DNA of 64,000 nt from Petrosia ficiformis. Taxonomy: Eukaryota; Porifera; Demospongiae; Haplosclerida; Petrosiidae. The stretch lies in contig OX345647.1 of the NCBI GenBank assembly GCA_947044365.1, positions 223,501 through 287,500 on the forward strand. The letters run 5' to 3'. The notes under the pieces were generated by a model that was not told the origin of the DNA, did no database searches, and worked only from the letters and a program-made list of their open reading frames with translations. A program made the translations under genes and the position numbers. The first letter of the stretch is position 1. Each line of letters starts with the position of its first letter. Positions 55,064-64,000 of the stretch are shown here, piece after piece.

Positions 55064-56993
55064 CTACCTCAATAGTTCCATTGACTTACTAAGATTCTTC
55101 ATTATAGTATCTGCTCTTGACATTTTTCGTCCTATTTTAGCCTCAGATATAATTAGGTCTCCGACTATTGTTTCGTCCTCAAGATAATCATCAACTGTTT
55201 TCAATGTTTCACCTTGACTTCTGGATCGTTTCAAAGTAAAATCGAATTGTCCGAATGTAGGAGACAGCAATTCTTCAGGACTAGCCATTCTTAACCTCTG
55301 TACAGGAATATTATCACAATTACCACTATCTGGAGATAGTACAGGTGGAGAAGGTAGCATTTCATCGCTTGGAGTTATTTTCAAAACCTTTGTTACATGT
55401 TTGATTAGTTTTGTGGGGCGACTAGGTGTGGTATTTTTCAAAGCTTCGATATCTTCTTGGAATCTTCGAGTATTGTCAGAAAGTGTTTGTTGTGAGAAAA
55501 TGTTTCCTTTATTAGTTTTCTCTTTGACTAAAGGGGAGATTTGTGATTTCCTGATCTCTTTGTCCACCACTGCTAATTTATCTGCTAAAATATTAGAACT
55601 CACTCCTGGGTTTTGTGAAGAGCTGAACTCTACAAACGGGTCAGGTGAATCCGAAAGGCCAGAATCTCGACTCGATGAGTACTTATATTTGAGGGAATGT
55701 ATTTTAGAGGCCCCTATTGTTGGTGAATCATCTGGTAAAGGTATTTCGCCATCTATCACAGAGTTGAAATTTTGATCTTCAATGCCACTATCTGTCATTT
55801 TTCCTCGTCCTCTTTGCTTACGAATCTGAAGGACTGGTAAGTTCACATGTTCCTTACCTAGGTCAGTCTCCATCTTACCCTCTCCCTCTTCCTCGGTCTT
55901 GTTGCTTTCCACACTCTTCTGTTCTCTACATTCCTTATTCTCTACTTGGTAAGTTCTCTTAAAATCAGATGTTGTGGTGTCGTCTATAAATCCATCAGAA
56001 AAGGATCCCTGGCTACTAACCATGCTCATGCTTTTATCAATACTTGTTAAACTGACAGGAGAATACAGCGGAGATGATCCTGCATTAAAATGAGGAGATT
56101 TGAGTGGTTTGATTTGCCCTTCTGACATCTGTCTCATCGGCAACAATGGAAACAACGGTCGGTGAAAATTACGAGGCAGAGATCTTCCTTCATTTGAATT
56201 TTCATAAGAAGAATTCTCGAGTAGTGCCTGTACATCAGCAGATTGGAAAGGATCTTGACTATCAATGCTATCATTAGATTTACGTTTTTCAGAATCACCA
56301 ACAAATTTTAATATATCTTTCTCAAATGAATTCATTATACTCCCCTCTTCAATATCAGAATGATGTAGAAGGTAATTCTCACTGCGTGATGAATGAAGCA
56401 TCCCTCCTACTTCACAAGTAATACTAGAATTAGATGAAGTATGAAATACATTATCGTGATCACAAGAACTATTTTCTTCAATAAAATTGTCACTGTTGGA
56501 CTTTGTTAGAGATTGGACTCGTCTGAATTTTTGTCTATCAAGTGTGCTATTTGCTGATGTGATGGTAATATGGGTTTCGTCATCATCTTCACTTGACAGT
56601 GGATAGTCCTCACGCTCCATTACTGGAGTGAGGACTTTCTCCATTGAAGGAACAGAAAGGACTTGTGGACGCATTAGTCTTTGTTCAAGGGTATTCATTA
56701 CAGACTCAACAAAACCCTGATCTTCGATACTGCCGGGAAGAGGAAGGCTGTCTCCACTCCCTCTTCGATCTTGCCAATGGCGTGAATCTGTTAGTAGAGG
56801 AGATGCCTGCATTGGTACCTACAAGAGAGAGAGAGAGAGTATAGGATTAACAGTATCTGAAGAATGATTTATGGAAACTTACAGGTTGTAAGAAACCTTT
56901 AGAGCGATTTGATGTGGGCGAGAGGAGATTTCCAGAACCAAAATCTTCTAACATTTCATGAAGCTCTTCAACATTCTGTTTACGTCTGGATAG

Positions 56994-57024
<31 letters not shown>

Positions 57025-57308
57025 GATAATAGATAATTGGTTGTGAGAGCCAAACATACTTTTCAGGAGGAGTGCTTAACGGTGTTCTTGTGTCAGTGAT
57101 GTCTATTTTAATATCATTTTCTTCACCTAAGTAGATAAAAAAATTATGTATATTTCAAAAGGATTTGTAGTTCTTACATGTGATGTCTTGATCAACGTTT
57201 CTTTCATTTGGACTAGCTTCATTATCTTCATTATATTCTAATTCTAACTGGCTAATCTGGTCTTCAGGGATATGATGAAAAATCTAAATAGATAGATAGA
57301 TAGATAGG

Positions 57309-57354
<46 letters not shown>

Positions 57355-59558
57355 ATAGATAAATAGATAGATATATAGATATATAGAAAGACAGACAGAT
57401 AGAGAGACACAGGATAGATAGAGATAGATACAGGATACTGTTAGATCAGTAGACACACAATAGATAGATAGATAAATAGATAGATGAATGCAGATAGATA
57501 GATTACTAAAGAATGTAAATTGATACATAACCAAGCCACATTCCAAATCACTTACATCATGTGCATGAGCCACCATTATTTCAACAGCTTTAGCTTGAAA
57601 ACTCATATTAGCTAACAATGCTAATGAGGGTAACATCTCTCTGTGGAAAAACAAGGATTGTAAATGGATAATGTTTCACTATTTAGCGACCTCTGACCTT
57701 TGGCGAAGTAAATTAGGTCCAAATACTATACCAAGATTACTAGGGGGCATGCAGTTGACACGAACATGTTCTGATCCTCCAACCCTAATGGCAGATACAT
57801 AATGGATGGATAGACGAATGATGGATGGACGGATGGATAGATGAATGGATGGATGTATGGAAAGATGGATGAATGGATGGATAGATGAATGGGTGAATGA
57901 ATGGATGGATGGATGGATGAATGAATGAATGAATGGTTGGATGGATAATGAATGGACGGATGGATGGATGGATATATTGATGAAGGGATAATGGTGTGTA
58001 CCTGTTTAAATGGTACATTAATCTTGCAAGTGTCAATTGAGAGGATTCTGGTAGTTTTGATATAAGATCTATAAGTCTTTTTAAAAGTTCACAAGCTTTT
58101 GATTTCCTATCTTCAGATACTTTTGATAAGTCACACGGCAACACTGATGAGGCTTCCTACAACATAAATAGATATAATTCGTGGAATAGATATCATTTCC
58201 CAATTACAGACACTTACTCTAGCAAATGTTAAAAATTCTTGATATAATCCAAATGTCAATAGTGGTTCAGGAAGCTGAGAGAAGATAGATAGATATATTA
58301 ATATATATATATTATATATATATATATATATACATATATATAGATAGATAGATAGATAGAAGACAGTAAAAGTGGTACCTGTCTGAAATATAATTTGAGA
58401 CAGGAGCTAATGAGATGAGGTGGTAGATCAGAAAGGTCCACTCGTTCTGATCCTGATTCAAATAATTGACACAATCTTTCCATTTTAGATTTAGCACTTG
58501 ATATACGATAAAGACCTTGTGTGTTGAGACCTGTATGTATGTATGTACGTATGTATGTATGTATGTATGTATGTATGTATGTATGTATGTATGTATGTAT
58601 GTATGTATGTATGTATGTATGTATGTATGTATGTATGTATGTATGTATGTATGTATGTATGTATGTATGTATGTGTATGTGTGTGTATGTATGTATGTAT
58701 GTATGTATGTATGTATGTATGTATGTATGTGTGTATGTATGTATGTGTGTATGTATGTATGTATGTATGTATGTATGTATGTATGTATGTATGTATGTAT
58801 GTATGTGTGTATGTATGTGTGTGTGTATGTATGTATGTGTGTATGTATGTATGTATGTATGTATGTGTTACCTCTTTCATCAATCTCATTAATACATTTT
58901 GTTACAATGATTGGTATCATTCTTTTTGTAGCTTTCAAGTGATCATGAAAATCAACTCCGAATGTGTTCATTTTACGAGGAAGTTTCTAATTATATGTAA
59001 GTAATGTATGTAAGTACATATGCATGTATGTATGTATGTATGCATGTATGTATGTATGCATGTATGTATGTATGCATGTATGTATGTATGCATGTATGTA
59101 CATTACATACATATTTTACTATGTAGGTGGGTATAATAATTGTGAATATCAAAGCTATATTTATGTATCACCTTTGAACCACATCTAATGGCCAGTGTTG
59201 CTAAGCATTTACGATGGCAAGCAAGACCACACTAAATGAAGAGAAATAGAGAAATAGATAAATAGATAGTATTAATATATGGCTGGATAGATAGATGGTT
59301 TGATGGCTGGATAGATAGATGGTTCGATGGATGGATAGATAGAACATACAGTTTCACACTCGAATCCATGGAAATATACATATGTGTCACATCCTCTACA
59401 TCTTGATGGTGTTCGTAACTTTTTGAATCCATGGGTCTTTGCCATGCGTGAATATATTGTGTCTTCAGGCCCTCCGCTATTTGAAGAGATAGGAGATGTT
59501 GATGATTCTTTACCTTTGTCACTATCTGTAGAATAGAAACATGTAGATAGATAGATAG

Positions 59559-59593
<35 letters not shown>

Positions 59594-59622
59594 CAGATAG
59601 ATAGACAGATACTAGATAGATG

Positions 59623-59662
<40 letters not shown>

Positions 59663-60580
59663 CTAGATAGATAGATATATAGAAAGACAGACAGGTAGAG
59701 AGACACAGGATAGATAGAGATAGATACAGGATACTGTTAGATCAGTAGACACACAATAGATAGATAGACATATGATAGATAAATAGATAGATGATTGCAG
59801 ATAGATAGATTACTAAAGAATGTTATTATTGTAAATTGATATAGAACACACATATACTCAGACAAGACAAGATATAGTTTTTATAATACATAATCCTTCT
59901 TTATTTACTAATCTCCCACACTCACTGTTAAAACTGGATCAAATGTACATATATACACACACACATACATACATACATACATACATACATACATACATAC
60001 ATGTACTCACTTCGTCTTTGTAAACTACTTTTGGGTGACTCAGAAGTTGATATTGATACTAGTGTTTCTAACAGAGCCATACTTTTAGGTCTAGTCTTTG
60101 TATCAAACTTAGGAGATGATGTATCAATTCTAAATAGATTGGTTCTTAAACCAATCGGATCAAATGATGGACTAAGGGCTCTTTCACTTGATCTACTTGT
60201 AGTTGGAGTAGAGTTTATATTGGTAGGCGAAGATATATCAACAGGTCCATTAGAAATTTGTGGAGTGACCCTGCCCTCCTCTGGAACATCCATTACATTT
60301 CTATTAACAACAAACAAAAAACAAATTAAAATATTATTCAGCATCTAACTGATAATTAGAACACATAATGGTATATATGGTATCTTCGTACTCTAATTCA
60401 GGGTCAAACTCCTCAAAATGGTAGTCTTCCAGTTCTTCAGATACCTGAGGGTGATTTTCTAAGAACTGTAAAAACTCAGTACCGACTTCATAATCTTCAG
60501 CTTCATGTAGACTATCAAGAAGCTGATAAGAATAGGAGAAAGAGGAGTAGGAGTAGGGCGAAGAGGAGGTGAAGGAGGAG

Positions 60581-60619
<39 letters not shown>

Positions 60620-63573
60620 AAGGAGAAGGATGAGATGGAGGAGGAGGAGAATGAAGAGAAGGAGGAGATGGAGGAGGAGGAGAAGGAGCAGGAGGAAGAG
60701 GAGAAAAAGGAGGAAGAGGAGAAGGAGAAGGATGAGATGGAGGAGGAGAATGAAGAGAAGGAGGAGATGGAGGAGAAGGAGCAGGGGGAAGAGGAGAAGG
60801 AGGAGGAAGAGGAGAAGGAGAAGGATGAGATGGAGGAGGAGGAGAATGAAGAGAAGGAGGAGATGGAGGAGGAGGAGAAGGAGCAGGAGGAAGAGGAGAA
60901 GGAGGAGGAGGAGGAGGATAAGAAGGAGGAGGAGGAGGAGGAGGATAAGGAAGAGGAAGAGTAGGAAGAGGATAAGAAGGAGGAAGAGTAGGAGGATAAG
61001 AAGGAGGAGGAAGAGAAGGAGAAGAAGGAGAAGAAGAAGGAGAAAGAGGAGGAGGAGGAAAAGGAGTTTTGGTGATATTAATGGATTGTGGATATAGAAT
61101 AACTTACGGGGTTTGGTAAACTTCGGAAGAAGTTATGTTGTAGTAGAAAATAGTTCTCCAGGCCCTATAGAGAATGAAAAACATCACAGTATTTTCTAGA
61201 GCAACTGGGTCCCATTCCAGTTCCCATTCCCAGAGTCCTCATTCTGATACTTACAGCTTTCAGAGTGGTATCAAATCCAATAATGATTCTTCTAAAAGCA
61301 CACAGTATGGATTTCTGAGCTGTTTCATGTACTTGATATTGACAATCATTACAATGAGCAACAGCATCTTTGAACGCTTGTTCTGATTCTTGCCACTGTG
61401 AATAGGATGATGTAATAAATAACTTCTATTTTTAGTAACAGATAATACTGTTAACAATGATGTGTAACAAGTAATAATGTAATCTATTATTAGTAACAAG
61501 TCATATTGTAGTCCATTCTAATCTATTATTAGTAACAAGTCATATTGTAGTCCATTCTAATCTATTATTAGTAACAAGTCATATTATAATCTGTTATTAG
61601 TAATAAGTTATATTATAATCTATTATTAGTAACAAATCATATTATAATCTATTATTAGTAACAAGTTATATTATAATCTATTATTAGTAACAAGTTATAT
61701 TATAATCTATTATTAGTAACAAGTTATATTATAATCTATTATTAGTAACATATTGTAATCTATTGTTAGTAACAAGTTATATTATAATCTATTATTAGTA
61801 ACAAGTTATATTATAATCTATTATTAGTAACAAGTCATATTGTAATCTATTATTAGTAACAGATAACAATCAAACAGATAATTATATGCAAATAATAGCT
61901 ATTATTAGTAACAGATTATTATAACATCATGAAATCATCATGATGACAGTTCCTACTACAAAATAAATTATGACAATCAATTATATCATATCCTTATATG
62001 TGTATTAACAGGTGAATACATATACATGTTATATTAAATGGATTAAATACTTTAAGTGTGCAAACAAGTCACACAGTGTCTCAGGAATTTAAAACATTGG
62101 CCAACACCAGTTACAATGAGTATCATATATACATGTATATACATACACACATACACATATACATACATACATACATACATACATACATACATACATACAT
62201 ACATACATACATACATACATACATACATACATGTACACAGAGACCATATAGATAAAAGCTGGAATGTTTATCTATTAGTATCAATTATTATAATATCCTA
62301 ATTAAACAGTCACAAAGTCTCGTCTGTTTAATCACCTTCCCCTCCAAATCAATCACTTCTTTTTTCCTTTTCTCAGCTTGTTTTCCAAATGGCTCATTAG
62401 ATAGTAGGTTTTTCACTCGTACAACCTCATTACCATAGAAATGATACTTCGCTTTAGTATTATTCATTACAGATCTTGCTTCAGTCTGTTAACAAAATAT
62501 AATCGTTTATTTAAGAATATTCATGATATATATATAATTATTACATACATGTATATTTATAATTATATCGTAAATAGAGTATTGTTAATTAAATAGAGGG
62601 GCAACACAAACCAGTTTTTTCTGTTCTCTATGCCAGTTGTGCATTAAATCTTTTCTCATTTTTTCACATTCTTGTATTTTGCGTTCCAGTGGCTATAGAA
62701 ACAAGAGGACATTAACATGATGAGGAAGATGAGGAAGATGAGTGGATGAGTGGATGAGTGGAGAAAGGTCTTGAGATGAGGAAGAGGAGTAGGAGTTTAA
62801 AGGCTAAGAGGTTATTAAGAAAGGAGAAAGGTCTTGAGATGAGGAAGAGATTAAGAGTTCATTAAGATGAGTGGGAAGAATTGAGAAAGAGCGATAATAA
62901 CATGCTTGAATATTCACTTGTAATATTTTATGTGTGACTTGTAAATTAAATGTTGTGTTACTATTCATAGCATATCGAGAATCACTTTCTAAAGATTGTA
63001 TGAATACACCTATTAGTGGTAAGCAATCCTGTGAAGAGATAGACAGACAAAATGAACATTATGTATCATATTATACATGTGTATAATATAGTACATATAT
63101 ATATATATATATATATATATTGAGAATAATGAGTTACAGACAAACATACATAGTTACATATATACATACATAGATAGATAGAGAGATAGATAGATACATA
63201 CATACATACATGTGTATATACATACATAACATACATACATACATACATACATAGATACATACATACATACATACATGTACATACTACATACATACATACA
63301 TACATACCTCTTGTTGTTGTAAGTCTGCTAAATTTCCCTGAGACTGTCTCACTATTTTACCCAATTGAGCATAATATCGTTGTTCTAGTAATTAATATTA
63401 AGATTAATTAACATTATTTATTAATAACTACAAGTTAATAAACCTAATTGCGCTCTTTTGTTCAAATAACCCACCAACTCCCTATGATATTTCTGACGAG
63501 ACTTGATGTACTAAAGAGAATAATAATTATAACAATAATAAATAGACACATAGATAGATAGATAGATAGATAG

Positions 63574-63622
<49 letters not shown>

Positions 63623-63810
63623 GATAGATAGATAGATAAATGAACTTACACTAGATGCGACTTCAACAGAATTTTCAACAGTTGATAATGTTTGATCTAT
63701 CTGATCAACGACTGACAGGAGAAAGAAGAGAAATAATTAATACACACATATACACATACACACGCATATGTACATACATGCAAACATACATACATACATA
63801 CAGACATAAA

Positions 63811-63844
<34 letters not shown>

Positions 63845-63996
63845 CATACATATATACATGCATATATACATACATATATACATACATATATACATACATA
63901 TATACATACATACATGTACAGTTGTACACACTCACTTGGTTCATTAACTTGTGTTAGATCGACATTACTACTAAATCTAGCTAAATTATCTTGCGA
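55064..63996 (-). CDS. GMIP/ARHGAP29/ARHGAP45-type RhoGAP, 5' part missing
   Basis: Twenty-three exons in the window give about 1390 residues: 63996-63936, 63711-63650, 63510-63444, 63384-63308, 63028-62918, 62692-62612, 62485-62336, 61395-61255, 61164-61108, 60522-60365, 60300-60011, 59525-59350, 59231-59172, 58986-58872, 58530-58379, 58274-58218, 58156-58002, 57784-57698, 57640-57556, 57283-57178, 57126-57060, 56985-56883, 56818-55064. Order of parts: F-BAR-type coiled helices ([47 protein letters not shown]); an acidic linker; a C1 zinc finger ([16 protein letters not shown]... CGLACHRKC... IRC); and RhoGAP with the arginine finger in [24 protein letters not shown] and [13 protein letters not shown] Ser-rich tail of about 640 residues follows. 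The family inactivates Rho GTPases at membranes. Orthology to one of the three vertebrate paralogues cannot be decided. Confidence 0.88.
57290..57520. repeat. GATA repeat with block shared with 59545-59830
   Basis: Besides (GATA)n this intron holds AGAGAGACACAGGATAGATA, ATACAGGATACTGTTAGATC and AGATTACTAAAGAATGTAAA, which recur in the same order at about 59660-59840 in another intron of the same gene. Confidence 0.85.
57785..57985. repeat. GATG/GAAT degenerate tetranucleotide repeat
   Basis: Fills the RhoGAP-gene intron between exons 17 and 18. It yields His/Pro/Ser/Ile-rich minus-strand frames that are not coding. Confidence 0.9.
58533..58868. repeat. (ATGT)n microsatellite, about 336 bp
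   Basis: Near-continuous TATG/TGTG run in the RhoGAP-gene intron between exons 14 and 15. It gives Met-Tyr-Val-Cys and His-Thr-Tyr-Ile frames on both strands, all spurious. It almost abuts the exon with the arginine finger. Confidence 0.97.
59020..59110. repeat. ATGT/GCATGT repeat
   Basis: Regular 12-base units of ATGTATGTATGC within the intron before the C1-domain second exon. Confidence 0.85.
59540..59840. repeat. GATA repeat, partner of 57290-57520
   Basis: (GATA)n with CAGATAGATACTAGATAGAT interruptions, then a non-simple block nearly identical to that in the intron at 57290-57520. The shared part is about 170 bases. Confidence 0.85.
60555..61070. repeat. (GGA)n/(GAAGAG)n purine minisatellite, about 515 bp
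   Basis: Purine-only strand asymmetry fills the RhoGAP-gene intron between exons 9 and 10. A unit including GGAGAAGGATGAGATGGAGG repeats several times. The Glu-, Arg- and Lys-rich forward frames are artefacts. Such a purine tract could form triplex DNA. Confidence 0.93.
61430..61880. repeat. 29- to 30-bp repeat AACAAGTTATATTATAATCT
   Basis: About fourteen diverged copies of AACAAGTTATATTATAATCTATTATTAGT run in tandem in the intron between exons 7 and 8 of the RhoGAP gene. Confidence 0.9.
62140..62235. repeat. (ACAT)n microsatellite
   Basis: Tetranucleotide run in the same RhoGAP-gene intron as the 30-bp repeat. Confidence 0.95.
63090..63306. repeat. (AT)n and (ACAT)/(GATA) microsatellites
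   Basis: A short AT run is followed by mixed tetranucleotides reaching the donor of exon 4 of the visible RhoGAP gene. Confidence 0.9.
63548..63640. repeat. (GATA)n microsatellite
   Basis: Two GATA runs joined at a GGATA interruption in the intron between exons 2 and 3 of the visible RhoGAP gene. Confidence 0.95.
63740..63918. repeat. (ACAT)n/(ATATAC)n microsatellite
   Basis: Fills the first complete RhoGAP-gene intron in the window. The Met/Tyr/Val/Cys and Ile/Tyr/Thr frames over it are spurious. Confidence 0.95.
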
Positions 63997-64000
63997 CTAT

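Noticed and set aside
58517..59004. Met-Tyr-Val-Cys and His-Thr-Tyr-Ile frames
   Set aside because: All six frames of an ATGT repeat are open. The locus is an intron.
60569..61097. Glu-rich and Arg-rich proteins over the GGA tract
   Set aside because: Two frames of a pure purine microsatellite lying within an intron of the minus-strand RhoGAP gene.

Overview
The window is nuclear DNA from an animal. It is AT-rich and gene-dense, with introns mostly of 40-600 bases and GT-AG boundaries, and almost every intron or gap is loaded with simple repeats (GATA, ACAT, CA and GGA families). All recognisable genes are conserved eukaryotic or animal genes. The compact introns and the tandem immunoglobulin/fibronectin-III (Ig/FN3) receptors fit an early-branching invertebrate, most likely a sponge. 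That placement is inference.

Layout: 1-1600 is a 20-bp minisatellite. 1906-4804 (-) is TRAPPC13, head-to-head (90 bp apart) with OXCT1 at 4895-7920 (+), the mitochondrial ketone-body CoA transferase. From 8073 to 35453 there is a tandem array of five intact type I membrane receptors, called R1-R5 here, all on the + strand. Each has a signal peptide, two Ig domains, five FN3 domains (seven in R5), a short Ser/Thr stalk, one membrane segment and a cytoplasmic tail with repeated Y-x-x-V/I motifs. Between R1/R2, R2/R3 and R3/R4 lie decayed copies of the last four exons of OXCT1. They show that the repeating unit began inside OXCT1 intron 10 and carried the receptor with it. R1-R2 was later duplicated as a pair of about 11 kb to give R3-R4.

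36550-44775 (-) is NUP155 (28 exons reconstructed, 1270 aa), with a tRNA-Cys(GCA) gene in one intron on the opposite strand. It is head-to-head with an RNF11-type RING-H2 ubiquitin ligase gene at 45025-47796 (+). After a 2-kb array of a 69-bp repeat come RBM48 at 51025-52852 (-) and, 52 bp away and divergent, an unrecognised gene at 52905-54157 (+). 55064 to the window end (-) is a GMIP/ARHGAP29/ARHGAP45-type RhoGAP gene whose 5' end lies outside.

The housekeeping genes do not form a pathway with one another. The point of interest is the receptor array. Its organisation (tandem type I Ig receptors, variable first Ig domain, phase-1 domain exons, mosaic paralogues, tyrosine-motif tails) resembles cnidarian Alr allorecognition genes and other diversifying innate or self-recognition families. 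The function of the array is inference. Exon boundaries were placed by hand from splice consensus, reading phase and remembered family sequences, so single boundaries may be off by a few bases, but each complete reconstructed coding sequence is an exact multiple of three.
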